Shown one piece after another: positions 34,691 to 43,327 of a stretch of 64,000 nt of DNA. Source of the DNA: Mesobacillus sp. AQ2 (GTDB lineage: Bacteria; Bacillota; Bacilli; Bacillales; Cytobacillaceae). The position numbers and the translations under genes are program-made. The first letter of the stretch is position 1, and every line of letters begins with the position of its first letter. The DNA is taken from positions 935,001-999,000 of the forward strand of contig NZ_CP126080.1 in assembly GCF_030122805.1 (NCBI RefSeq), in the 5' to 3' direction. Under the pieces are notes generated by a model, which worked only from the letters and a program-made list of their open reading frames with translations, ran no database searches and was not told the origin of the DNA.

Positions 34691-35500
34691 GGTGTCAAGA
34701 AAAGGGCGTGATATAGACAGGTTTGATGAGAGGAGGATTAAAGCTGTCAAGAAAAGGGCGTGATTTAGACAGGTTTGATGAGAGGAGGGTTAAAGCTGTC
34801 AAGAAAAGAGCGTGATTTAGACAGGTTTGATGAGAGGAGGATTAAAGCTGTCAAGAAAAGCCCATGATTTTGCCAGGTTTGATGAGAAAAGAGGAAAAGC
34901 TGTCAAGAAAAGCATGTAATTTTGACAGGTTTGATGGGAAGAGGGTTAAAGCTGTCAAGAAAAGCCCATGATTTTGCCAGGTTTGATGAGAAAAGAGGAA
35001 AAGCTGTCAAGAAAAGCATGTAATTTTGACAGGTTTGATGGGAAGAGGGTTAAAGCTGTCAAGAAAAGCCCATGATTTTGACAGGTTTGATGGGAAAAGA
35101 GGAAAAGCTGTCAAGAAAAGCATGTAATTTTGACAGGTTTGATGGGAAGAGGGTTAAAGCTGTCAAGAAAAGCCCATGATTTTGCCAAGTTTGATGAGAA
35201 AAGAGGAAAAGCTGTCAAGAAAAGCATGTAATTTTGACAGGTTTGACTGAGTAGAGGAAAAGCTGTCAAGAAAAGCATGTAATTTTGACAGGTTTGATGC
35301 GAAGAGGATTAAAGCTATCAAGAAAAGAGCGTGATTTAGACAGGTTTGATGGGAAGAGGGTTAAAGCTGTCAAGAAAAGCCCATGATTTTGCCAGGTTTG
35401 GTGAGGAAAGAAGGATAGCTGTCCGAAACAGAGTCAAGTTCGGACAGGTTGGAGGGCAAGAGCAGGAAAGCTGTCCGAAGCAGAGCCGAAGTCCGGAAAG
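34691..35500. repeat. 52-bp tandem repeat array I (about 15.5 units)
   Basis: GCTGTCAAG-type tags recur at 34691, 34743, 34795, 34847, 34899, 34951, 35003, 35055, 35107, 35159, 35211, 35262, 35314, 35366, 35418 and 35470; every step is 52 bases except one of 51. Each unit follows GACA-N25-TGTC-N19. From 34847 to 35261 two unit variants alternate, making a 104-bp higher-order repeat. The last units change TGTCAA/TTGACA to TGTCCG/CGGACA, keeping the pairing. The array fills the gap between the aminopeptidase terminator and the acyP upstream region. No gene is supported in it. Confidence 0.95.
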
Positions 35501-35511
35501 TCCTCACAAAA

Positions 35512-35539
35512 AACAGCCGAACAAAAATGTCCGGCTGTT
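35512..35539 (-). terminator. Terminator of the M29 aminopeptidase gene
   Basis: AACAGCCG (35512-35519) pairs with CGGCTGTT (35532-35539) and on the minus strand is followed by TTTTTTG. Confidence 0.85.
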
Positions 35540-35561
35540 ACCTTGAATATTAATCACAATC

Positions 35562-36794
35562 TTACAGTGCCCAGTCACCATTGCGGAATACTGGTTCAGC
35601 TGTACCATCGGCTGTGATGCCGTCGATATCCATTTTATCAGAACCGATCATGAAATCGACGTGGGTGATGCTTTCGTTCAGGCCGTTTTCAGCCAGTTCT
35701 TCGGAAGACATCGTCTTGCCGCCTTCTACACAGAAAGCATAAGCGCTTCCTATTGCGAAGTGGTTGGATGCGTTCTCGTCAAATAATGTGTTGAAGAACA
35801 GTACATTTGATTGAGAGATTGGCGAGTTGAATGGTACAAGGGCAACTTCACCAAGATAGTGTGAACCTTCGTCTGTCGCGACTAGCTGCTTGAGGATTTC
35901 TTCGCCTTCTTCTGCCTCGACGCCGACGATTTTTCCGTTTTCAAAAGTAAGCTTGAAGTTGTCAATGATGTTTCCGCCGTAGCTAAGTGGCTTTGTGCTA
36001 GAAACATAACCGTTCACGCCTGTTTTTGATGGAACAGAGAAGACTTCTTCAGTCGGCATGTTGGCCATGAATTCGTGACCTTGCTCGTTCACACTGCCGG
36101 CGCCAACCCAGATATGTTTTTCTGGAAGCTCGACTGTCAGGTCTGTGCCAGGTGCTTTGTAGTGAAGCTTCTTGTAACGCTTGCTGTTCAGGTAGTCAAC
36201 TTTTTCATGAAGGGAAGAGTCGTGCTGTTTCCATGCAGCCACCGGATCCGGAGTATCTACGCGGACTGCCTTGAAAATTGCTTCCCAAAGCTTTTGGACA
36301 GCAGTTTCAGGAGTATCCTCAGGGAACACCATTTTTGCCCATCCTTCAGAAGGAGCAGCAACAACTGTCCAGCTGACTTTATCAGATTGTATGTATTTGC
36401 GGTATTTTGAAAGTGCTGTTCCAGCAGCTTTCTGGAAGTTTGCGATGCGCTCGGACTTAACACCTTTCAACAGGTCAGGACTTGAAGACACGATTGACAT
36501 GAATGCTGCACCATTTTCAGCCAGGTCTTCCATTTCACGTGCGCGCCATTCAGGATATTCGTTGAATGCTTCATCAGGCGCAAGATCGTATTTTGTCCTG
36601 TTTACAACATCATCATTCCAGTTCACGACAACGTTTTTAGCACCTGCATCATATGCCTTTTTAACAACAAGACGGACAAACTCAGCAGAGTCAATCGTCG
36701 TATTGATTACAAGCGTCTGGTCTTTCTGGATGTTCACGCCAACCTTGACAGCAAGGTCCGCATATTTTTCTAAGTTCGTTTGGAAATCACTCAT
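35562..36794 (-). CDS. M29-family aminopeptidase (AmpS/AmpT-like)
   Basis: The 410-residue cytoplasmic metallopeptidase shows M29 features: N-terminal FQTNLEKYADLAVKVGVNIQ, EGWAKMVFP, the glutamate/histidine/aspartate-rich metal region (NMPTEEVFSVP, EGSHYLGEVALVP, NHFAIGSAY, ITHVDFMIGS). It removes N-terminal residues from peptides using two metal ions. The internal ATG 36794 with AAAGGGG upstream is the start; the frame runs on to 36929 but that part looks non-coding. Confidence 0.93.
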   Translation of the reverse strand: MSDFQTNLEKYADLAVKVGVNIQKDQTLVINTTIDSAEFVRLVVKKAYDAGAKNVVVNWNDDVVNRTKYDLAPDEAFNEYPEWRAREMEDLAENGAAFMSIVSSSPDLLKGVKSERIANFQKAAGTALSKYRKYIQSDKVSWTVVAAPSEGWAKMVFPEDTPETAVQKLWEAIFKAVRVDTPDPVAAWKQHDSSLHEKVDYLNSKRYKKLHYKAPGTDLTVELPEKHIWVGAGSVNEQGHEFMANMPTEEVFSVPSKTGVNGYVSSTKPLSYGGNIIDNFKLTFENGKIVGVEAEEGEEILKQLVATDEGSHYLGEVALVPFNSPISQSNVLFFNTLFDENASNHFAIGSAYAFCVEGGKTMSSEELAENGLNESITHVDFMIGSDKMDIDGITADGTAEPVFRNGDWAL

Positions 36795-36933
36795 ATATTT
36801 CGCCCCTTTTCTGAATCTTCTTTTATATTGTACCGATTTCACCAAAAAAAAGAAACTTAAGATATTCGACTTTTGAAGACAATGGGAGAGCTTGTTAGCA
36901 ACTACAAATATGCTTGTAATCTCCGTCATGAAA

Positions 36934-36965
36934 AACCCATGCAGGCCAAGTTCCCTGCATGGGTT
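36934..36965 (-). terminator. Terminator of the MFS gene at 36986
   Basis: AACCCATGCAGG and CCTGCATGGGTT form a 12-bp stem with T residues after it on the minus strand. Confidence 0.85.
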
Positions 36966-36985
36966 GTTTCAGAAGATTAGACTTC

Positions 36986-38254
36986 CTAAACATCGGCTGC
37001 CTTCCTGTTCTCATACATTCGGAACATCACCCAGAACAGCACCGCGCTTAAAACAGCGAGGATGCTCAGGATGGTGAAGGTCCAGCCATAACCGATCCAC
37101 ACGGTGAGCGGGATGCTGATTGGTGCAATCGTCCGGCCGATGGTATAGCGCAACGAAGCTGCTGCGAAATATTGGCCGCGCATTTTTTCGGGTGCCAGAT
37201 TCGAAATGAAGGTTTGCTGCAAACCGGCCGTCATCAGCTCAGCCAGTGTGAAGACCGCCATTGCTAAAATCAACCCCCAGATCCAGTGTGTCGCGCCGAA
37301 CATCAGGATGGAGACGGCATAAACAAATGAAGATAACACAAATACATTCCGTTCAGGGAAGCGCGTCACCCACTTTGTCACAGCGACGGTGAAGAGAGCG
37401 ACAAGCAATCCGTTCTCGGAAAGAATCAAGCCAAAGGCCTGCTCGCCATTCACGGTGAACACCTTGCTGCCAAATTCTAAAACGGTTTGATTATTCACCA
37501 TTTCTTTTGTATAAACAGGGAATAACAAATCGAGCTGCATGAAAGTCTGTGCTGCTAAAATCCCGGCGATGATGAACATGAGGAAAACTTTGTCCTGAAT
37601 TATGACCTTGTAGTCAGCAATTTGTTCTTTGAGGAAATCATACCATTTCCCATTTTCCGCACGTGCCTGCTTCGCGGAAGCAGGCACCGTTTCACGCGTC
37701 CATTTTGCCAGGACAAGCGCAAGCAGGATCGAGATAATCGCCACGGCAATCATCAATTCAAATCGGTATTTCACGTAAAAAATTGCCCCCAATATCGGGC
37801 CGACAACGACGGCAATATTGATTTGTGTATAAAAAATCGCGAACACACTGCTGCGGTCTTTTTCAGGGACGACGTCGGCGACCATCGCCTGGCTCGCCGG
37901 CCAGTAGATGGAGCCGAATACGCCAACAAGCGCGAAACAGATAAAACCAAGCATTGGTGAGGTGTACCACGGTGAGACCGCGTAGGCAAAAATAAGGAAC
38001 GCGATGCCCTGTCCGAATGCTGATATCACCATCATCCTCTTGCGGCCGAATCTGTCTGCGGTATAGCCCCCAAGCAAATTGGCGAACACCGAGAACAACT
38101 GGGAAAAAATCAGCAGGAATCCAGCCTTGTCCTTCCCAAAGCTTTCGGCAAAATAAATCGTTAAAAACGGGAAAAACATCCAAAATGTAATATTCATCAA
38201 CGCTTCGCCAAACAGGCGAATCTTCAGGTTCCGGTCCCAATCTCTTATTCTCAT
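36986..38254 (-). CDS. MFS-family efflux transporter
   Basis: The 422-residue protein has 12 hydrophobic helices, the MFS loop motif GGYTADRFGRKRMM after helix 2 and a central cytoplasmic loop (about 190-215). It resembles drug or metabolite exporters of the DHA1 type; substrate cannot be told. AGGAGC precedes ATG 38254. Confidence 0.85.
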   Translation of the reverse strand: MRIRDWDRNLKIRLFGEALMNITFWMFFPFLTIYFAESFGKDKAGFLLIFSQLFSVFANLLGGYTADRFGRKRMMVISAFGQGIAFLIFAYAVSPWYTSPMLGFICFALVGVFGSIYWPASQAMVADVVPEKDRSSVFAIFYTQINIAVVVGPILGAIFYVKYRFELMIAVAIISILLALVLAKWTRETVPASAKQARAENGKWYDFLKEQIADYKVIIQDKVFLMFIIAGILAAQTFMQLDLLFPVYTKEMVNNQTVLEFGSKVFTVNGEQAFGLILSENGLLVALFTVAVTKWVTRFPERNVFVLSSFVYAVSILMFGATHWIWGLILAMAVFTLAELMTAGLQQTFISNLAPEKMRGQYFAAASLRYTIGRTIAPISIPLTVWIGYGWTFTILSILAVLSAVLFWVMFRMYENRKAADV

Positions 38255-38406
38255 GATGCTGCTCCTTAGTTTCCTTTTAAAATATAAGCTTTTCTTAGCG
38301 CCTGGCCCTCGAGGAGCTTGCGCTTTTCGATTTTAATGACAACTAACGAATATCATACTACTCCCAAGGAATTTTTTACAAGTCACATCCTTCGCTTCCA
38401 TAAAAA

Positions 38407-38437
38407 CAGCACCGCCAGATGATGGTCTGGGGTGCTG
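38407..38437 (-). terminator. Terminator of topB
   Basis: CAGCACCGCCAGA and TCTGGGGTGCTG pair with one mismatch; TTTTTA follows on the minus strand. Confidence 0.75.
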
Positions 38438-38445
38438 CTCTAAGA

Positions 38446-40539
38446 CTATTCCTTATCCTCAAGTGCTGCTTTCAGCAGATCTCCAAGGCTTGTGCCGAAG
38501 TTTTCCTGGGATGGAGCGTATTTTTCCTTCAGCTTGCGTTCCTCGCGCTTCGTTACGCCTTTTTTCTTATCCTCAGCTTTTTCGACGACATTGCAGCGTC
38601 GGCATTGGAAGTAGGCGCCTGCCTTGCCGTTATGGATTTCCATCCGCTTGTGGCATTGCGGGCAGCGGCGCTGGGACAGCTTAGGGTCCTTATGCTTGCG
38701 GAAGTTGCATTCAGGGCTTGAGCAGACAAGGATGCGTCCTTCTTTTGTCTTGCGTTCCTTCATGAATTCTCCGCATTCAGGGCATTTTGAGCCAGTCAGG
38801 TTATGGGCACGATAGGTTTTGTCGCTTTTCTTGATCTCGGAAACAAGGAGGGAGGTTTGTTCACGTATCCGTTTTTTGAATGCCTTTGGATCGCCTTTGC
38901 CGCGGGCAATCTCCTCCAGTTCTTTCTCCCATTTCGCGGTGAGTTCAGGGGAGGTCAGTTCCTCGTTGACAAGATCAAGAAGCTGTTTCCCTTTCCGCGT
39001 TGAGAAGAGGCGGCCGTTCTGGCGCTCGACTACCTCTGATGAAATCAGGCGTTCGATGATTTCTGCCCTTGTTGCCGGCGTACCGAGGCCGAATTTCTCC
39101 ATCTTTGAAAGAATATCTGATTCAGACAAACGCAAAGGCGGCTCAGTCTTCTTTTTGTTCACAGTCACCTGGCCGACATTGTAGCTTTTACCTTTTTCCA
39201 GATGGCCAAGGGATTGAGTAGCGGCGTCATCCTCATCTTTTCCAAGTACCTTTTTAAAGCCGATCTCAAGGATGTTCGTTTCGCGGGCAGATAATGTTTC
39301 TCCCTCGACCTCGAAGCTGGCATGGACAACCTCGTATTGGTAAGCTGGATAAAATAAAGCCAGGAACCGGCGGACAATCAAGTCGTACAGCTTCCGCTCA
39401 TCAGGTGACAAATCTGCCAGATGAAGCCGTTCCTCTGTCGGGATGATGGCATGGTGGTCGGTAACTTTTCCATTATTGAAGACCCGGCGTGCCTCGACTT
39501 TGCCTTTTTGAGCGACTGCCGGTTTCGCTTCATCCCGGTAACCTGACATGATTCCCTGAAGGCGGTCGAGCATCGTGGCTTCCATATCGGTCGTCAAATA
39601 GCGCGAGTCTGTCCGCGGATAGGTGACGAGCTTGTGCTGCTCATACAAACCCTGAAGCACATTGGATGTTTTCTTTGCCGAGAAGCCGAAGCGTTTATTG
39701 GCGTCACGCTGTAATTCTGTCAGGTCATATGGCAGCGGCTGCGGTTCGGATTTCTGTTTGCGATCGAGTGACTTCAACGCTGCATTCTTATTGGATAGCT
39801 TCTTTTGAATTTGGTTTGCTTTTTCCTGTGAAAAAATACGCTTTTCGCCTTTATGGTCCCACTCAGCATTTAGAGATCCAACCTTTGCCTGGATGGTCCA
39901 GTAATCCTTCGGAACGAATTTATTGATTTCATCCTCGCGTTCAAGGACCATTGCGAGTGTTGGAGTCTGGACCCGCCCTGCAGATAATGGATCCTTATAT
40001 TTGGTTGTTAAAGCCCTGGAGACATTCAAGCCGATTAGCCAGTCAGCCTCGGCACGGCAGACAGCCGACTCGTACAGATCTTCATACTGCTTGCCAGGCT
40101 TCAGGTTTTTAAAACCTTCCTTTATGGCGCGGTCTGTCTGGGACGAGATCCACAAACGCTTGATCGGCTTGCGCCAGTTGATGCGCTGAAGGATCCATCT
40201 TGCGACAAGCTCACCTTCACGCCCGGCATCGGTCGCGATGATGAATTCACCTACATCCTTGCGCTCAGCAAGATGTTCAATCGCCTTGAATTGGTGGCTC
40301 GTCTGCTTGATGACCTTCAGCCCCATTTTTTCAGGGATGATTGGGAGTTCTTCAAGCTTCCAGACTTTATACTTCGGATCATAGTTCTCCGGCATCTTCA
40401 ATTCGATCAAGTGTCCAAGTGCCCAGGTGACGATGTATTGATTTCCTTCAAAATAACTTTTATGCGTTTTATTGCAGCCAAGCACACGCGCCAGTTCGCG
40501 GGCAACACTTGGTTTTTCTGCAAGGACTAATGATTTCAT
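38446..40539 (-). CDS. topB: DNA topoisomerase III
   Basis: The 697-residue type IA topoisomerase has an N-terminal Toprim domain (LVLAEKPSVARELARVLG, DAGREGELVAR) and the catalytic Tyr about 307 in LVTYPRTDSRYL, with GLGTPATRAEIIERL further on. Two C-terminal zinc-ribbon motifs follow (CPECGEFMKERK, CPQCHKRMEIH with CRRC). It relaxes and decatenates DNA through a single-strand break. ATG 40539 lies 6 bases after AAAGGAG; the ATG at 40554 is upstream of that site. Confidence 0.95.
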   Translation of the reverse strand: MKSLVLAEKPSVARELARVLGCNKTHKSYFEGNQYIVTWALGHLIELKMPENYDPKYKVWKLEELPIIPEKMGLKVIKQTSHQFKAIEHLAERKDVGEFIIATDAGREGELVARWILQRINWRKPIKRLWISSQTDRAIKEGFKNLKPGKQYEDLYESAVCRAEADWLIGLNVSRALTTKYKDPLSAGRVQTPTLAMVLEREDEINKFVPKDYWTIQAKVGSLNAEWDHKGEKRIFSQEKANQIQKKLSNKNAALKSLDRKQKSEPQPLPYDLTELQRDANKRFGFSAKKTSNVLQGLYEQHKLVTYPRTDSRYLTTDMEATMLDRLQGIMSGYRDEAKPAVAQKGKVEARRVFNNGKVTDHHAIIPTEERLHLADLSPDERKLYDLIVRRFLALFYPAYQYEVVHASFEVEGETLSARETNILEIGFKKVLGKDEDDAATQSLGHLEKGKSYNVGQVTVNKKKTEPPLRLSESDILSKMEKFGLGTPATRAEIIERLISSEVVERQNGRLFSTRKGKQLLDLVNEELTSPELTAKWEKELEEIARGKGDPKAFKKRIREQTSLLVSEIKKSDKTYRAHNLTGSKCPECGEFMKERKTKEGRILVCSSPECNFRKHKDPKLSQRRCPQCHKRMEIHNGKAGAYFQCRRCNVVEKAEDKKKGVTKREERKLKEKYAPSQENFGTSLGDLLKAALEDKE

Positions 40540-40624
40540 GATTGCTCCTTTCAAAACAAAACAGTTTTGCTTATGCTTTACTTAGTATAATAGAAAAAAG
40601 CGATTTTTTGTAATGGAGGGAACC

Positions 40625-41527
40625 ATGAGCGATTATATTAAAGAAATCCGTACCTTGATCGGCAGCCGTCCATTCATCCTGGCTGGTTCTGCGGTACTTG
40701 TTTTTAATAGGGAGTTTGAAGTATTACTGCAGCTTCGCGCTGATACTGGCAGGTGGGGGATTCCAGGGGGTGCGATGGAACCTGGCGAGAGTTTTGAAGT
40801 GACAGCCCGCAGAGAACTATATGAGGAAACGGGATTGCGCCTGAATACATTGAAGTTTTTGGATGTTATCGCTGGTAAGGAATATTACTTTCAATATCCG
40901 AATGGCGATGAAATTTATAATGCGATTGCCTTGTATGCCTGTACTGATTGGGGCGGAGAGCTGCAGATGCTCGATGGCGAAAGCAAGGAGCTGCGCTTTT
41001 TTGCATTGGACAATCTGCCTTCACTCCAGGGGAGGCCGGAATTGATAATAAACAAAATCAAGGACTATGGAATCCTGCCAATCATTAGGGAAATAGAACT
41101 AAATGACGTCATGGCAGCTGCTGAAGTTCTTGATCTTCAGAAAAAGTCGTACAGGATTGAAGCGGATCTGATTGGCACGGACGAGATCCCTCCGTTAAAA
41201 GAAACATTCGAACAACTGCAGAATTGCGGTGAAACATTTATGGGTTATTATATTGAAGGTGTGCTGGCAGGGGCGGTTTCCTTTAAGAAGGAAGGGAAGG
41301 TACTGGATATTCATCGGATGATGGTCCACCCAGACTCTTTCCGCAGGGGAATTGCCGGGAAGCTGCTGGCCGAGATTGAGCGCCAGGACTGCCAAGAAAT
41401 CCTTGTCTCCACCGGGGCCGCCAATACGCCTGCCATCAAGCTTTATGAAAAACTTGGCTTTGTGCACCAACATGACTCAGTAGTCGGAAACGGACTGGTA
41501 ATCGCTAATTTTAAAAAAGAATCATAA
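40625..41527 (+). CDS. Nudix hydrolase - GNAT acetyltransferase fusion
   Basis: The 300-residue protein has two domains. Residues about 18-150 are a Nudix hydrolase with an intact Nudix box (GAMEPGESFEVTARRELYEETG). Residues about 155-300 are a GNAT N-acetyltransferase (IIREIELNDVMAAAEVL, IHRMMVHPDSFRRGIAGKLL, NTPAIKLYEKLGFVHQ). The joint is continuous with no frameshift trace. A Nudix enzyme cleaves nucleoside-diphosphate compounds and GNAT uses acetyl-CoA; joint function is unknown. ATG 40625 follows GGAGGGAACC. Confidence 0.88.
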   Translation: MSDYIKEIRTLIGSRPFILAGSAVLVFNREFEVLLQLRADTGRWGIPGGAMEPGESFEVTARRELYEETGLRLNTLKFLDVIAGKEYYFQYPNGDEIYNAIALYACTDWGGELQMLDGESKELRFFALDNLPSLQGRPELIINKIKDYGILPIIREIELNDVMAAAEVLDLQKKSYRIEADLIGTDEIPPLKETFEQLQNCGETFMGYYIEGVLAGAVSFKKEGKVLDIHRMMVHPDSFRRGIAGKLLAEIERQDCQEILVSTGAANTPAIKLYEKLGFVHQHDSVVGNGLVIANFKKES

Positions 41528-41556
41528 AAAGGACCAGGCAGTGTGCCTGGTCCTTT
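41528..41556 (+). terminator. Terminator of the Nudix-GNAT gene
   Basis: A 13-bp perfect stem (41528-41540 with 41544-41556) with a three-base loop. Confidence 0.9.
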
Positions 41557-41627
41557 ATCTGAAGTGATGCACATAAACCTTATACCTTATTTTAAACAAT
41601 GGTTCTTGAAAACGAAGCCCAACAACC

Positions 41628-41945
41628 TTATTCCTTAATCCTGACGGCTGTCCCTGTTGCGATGCACATCATCATGCCTTCACGCAAGGTCTCAAAATCA
41701 AGGTCTACACCGATAACGGCATTTGCTCCCAGGCGGCGTGCTTTGTCCTCCATTTCGCGAAGCGCGATTTCACGGCCTTCCGCCAGTTTGTTCTCATATG
41801 CAGAACTCCTGCCGCCAATCACATCGGTGACACTTGCCAAAAAGTCGCGCACGACATTCGCGCCCATTATCGCTTCTCCAGAAACAACCCCCATGTATTG
41901 TTCAACTTCCTTGCCTTGCAGTGTCGATGTAGTGCTTACGATCAT
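41628..41945 (-). CDS. YbjQ/UPF0145 family protein
   Basis: The 105-residue protein has the family pattern GVVSGEAIMGANVVRDFLA and AREMEDKARRLGANAVIGVD-type region (here EMEDKARRLGANAVIGVDLD). It forms pentamers in solved homologs and was once called heavy-metal binding; the real role is unclear. GGGGAGG precedes the ATG. Confidence 0.9.
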   Translation of the reverse strand: MIVSTTSTLQGKEVEQYMGVVSGEAIMGANVVRDFLASVTDVIGGRSSAYENKLAEGREIALREMEDKARRLGANAVIGVDLDFETLREGMMMCIATGTAVRIKE

Positions 41946-42034
41946 GTTTATTCCTCCCCGAATTTTATGTGCTGACTGTGAAAAGATTGTGTATGGATAA
42001 CTATACGATGTTCGGTGGAAAAAGTTTCACAAAA

Positions 42035-42059
42035 AGAACCCGGCTATTGGCCAGGTTCA
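42035..42059 (-). terminator. Terminator of the 54-residue gene
   Basis: GAACC-T-GGC and GCC-G-GGTTC pair on the minus strand, followed by TTTTTG. Confidence 0.7.
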
Positions 42060-42067
42060 GGAATAAC

Positions 42068-42232
42068 TTATACTTCATCTTCCTCAATCCGATTTTTGAA
42101 AGCTTCCTGGACAACCAGGAATTCCTCGTCTTCCTGTGCTTCGGTTTCAGGACGTTTTGCTTTCAGTGCATCTGCAGGCAAGTCTCCTGGATGGCCTTTT
42201 TTCTTATGGTTGAATTCTTTTCCTCTGCCCAT
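42068..42232 (-). CDS. Small hydrophilic protein, 54 residues
   Basis: The product begins MGRGKEFNHKKKGHPGDLPA and ends in an acidic tail (FKNRIEEDEV). AAAGGAGGGTTCACG precedes the ATG and a terminator follows, so it is a credible gene. The MGRGK start recalls small YfhD-like Bacillus proteins, but I cannot assign it. Confidence 0.65.
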   Translation of the reverse strand: MGRGKEFNHKKKGHPGDLPADALKAKRPETEAQEDEEFLVVQEAFKNRIEEDEV

Positions 42233-42379
42233 TCGTGAACCCTCCTTTCTTGTCTCATGTAGTTTTTCCTGAGGGAACCTGAAATATAGAGGCTGTTTTC
42301 GTAAAGATTTATGTTAAAATCCTAAAGCCGATTTTAACGTGCTATAAAGCCATTTTGCAGTTCGTTTTTAAGTGTGCAA

Positions 42380-42473
42380 GCTCTTTTCTCATAACGAGCT
42401 TTAATTTTGTGTAGAAAACTAGCTCATTCAATCCCAATATGAAGTCAATAGCAATAAAGTTTGAGAAAAGAGC
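42380..42473. repeat. Widely spaced 12-bp inverted repeat
   Basis: GCTCTTTTCTCA (42380-42391) and TGAGAAAAGAGC (42462-42473) are perfect complements 70 bases apart, in the 304-base gap before the peroxiredoxin gene. Nothing else is recognised in that gap. Confidence 0.6.
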
Positions 42474-42536
42474 CTTATAAAAAATGAACGGCATATGATT
42501 GTATAGATACAAATTTTATGAAAGGAGGGCGCTGGA

Positions 42537-43148
42537 ATGGATGAAAAAGTGTATGCCAAAGATTTAGTGGAATGCCCGACTGTTTTTTGTGCAAACCGTG
42601 ACGACCAGGCACCATTATTTACGGCAGATGCCTTGATCAATGGTGATATCAAGAAAATCAATCTGGAGGATTATCGTGGGAATTGGGTCATTTTATTTTT
42701 CTATCCGAGCGATTTCACTTTTGTCTGACCGACAGAGCTGGCGGCGGTCGCCGCTATTTATCCATATATAAAGTCGATTGGTGCAGAACTGATGTCCATC
42801 AGCACGGACAGTGTTTACAGCCATCGCGTCTTTAAAGAAACTTCACCATTACTGAAAAATGTGACGTTCCCGATGGTCAGTGACAGGACACAGGTCATCA
42901 GCCGTGCCTACAGGGTGCTGGATGAAACGACAGGTGCCTGCTTCAGGACTTCAGTTTTTATCGATCCCGAAGGCATTATCAGAGCCAAGTTGACTTATCC
43001 AAGAAACGTGGGGAGGAATCTCCCGGAACATCTGAGAATTCTCCAGGCACTGGAATATGCGAAGCAAACAGGGAAAGGCGTACCGGCGAACTGGGTGCCC
43101 GGGCAGCCTGGAGTCAGTACAAATCCCTCGAATATCGGAAATATTTAA
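42537..43148 (+). CDS. AhpC/Prx-family peroxiredoxin with in-frame TGA (probable selenocysteine) at the catalytic position
   Basis: The frame runs 203 codons from ATG 42537 (AAAGGAGGG upstream) to TAA 43146 with a single interruption, TGA 42726-42728 at codon 64. The flanks read [19 protein letters not shown]; in AhpC-type peroxiredoxins this position is the peroxidatic cysteine of FTFVCPTEL. The rest is intact ([54 protein letters not shown]). The usual resolving-Cys motif VCPANW reads GVPANW here, so a partner thiol would be needed. A SECIS-like hairpin follows the TGA. Selenocysteine is the best reading; a single nonsense change of TGC or TGT is the alternative. Confidence 0.8.
42726..42755 (+). 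promoter_or_regulatory. TGA codon and candidate bacterial SECIS hairpin
   Basis: After TGA, AGC (42736-42738) and GGCG (42740-42743) pair with CGCC (42749-42752) and GCT (42753-42755), leaving a bulged T at 42739 and the loop GCGGT. A bulged U below a short upper stem and a G-rich loop containing GGU, starting about 15 bases after UGA, are features of bacterial SECIS elements bound by SelB. Confidence 0.65.
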
Positions 43149-43154
43149 TGAGTG

Positions 43155-43182
43155 CAGGTCCTTAATACAGGGCCTGTTTTTT
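43155..43182 (+). terminator. Terminator of the peroxiredoxin gene
   Basis: CAGGTCC (43155-43161) pairs with GGGCCTG (43170-43176, one G-U), then six T residues. Confidence 0.8.
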
Positions 43183-43187
43183 ATGTC

Positions 43188-43203
43188 TGTGACGCGCATC
43201 ACA
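43188..43203 (+). promoter_or_regulatory. Fnr/Crp-type box upstream of cydAB
   Basis: TGTGA-CGCGCA-TCACA matches the Fnr consensus TGTGA-N6-TCACA. It lies 125 bases before cydA, consistent with low-oxygen activation. Confidence 0.65.
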
Positions 43204-43327
43204 AAATATAGGAAAGATGTCACAAAATATCTACAAAAATCTTCGATATCACTCACAAAGTTTTTTTAAAATAGAATTACGACTATGTTAATCTTTTCAC
43301 AAACTAATGAATTTTGGAGGAATCAAA

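Noticed and set aside
34691..35500. CRISPR array
   Set aside because: The whole 52-bp unit is repeated with no unique spacers, and no cas genes are in the window. The same applies to 45781-46196.
42537..43148. Peroxiredoxin pseudogene with nonsense mutation
   Set aside because: Kept as an alternative but not preferred: the stop is exactly at the catalytic cysteine, is TGA, has a SECIS-like hairpin after it, and nothing else in the gene is damaged.
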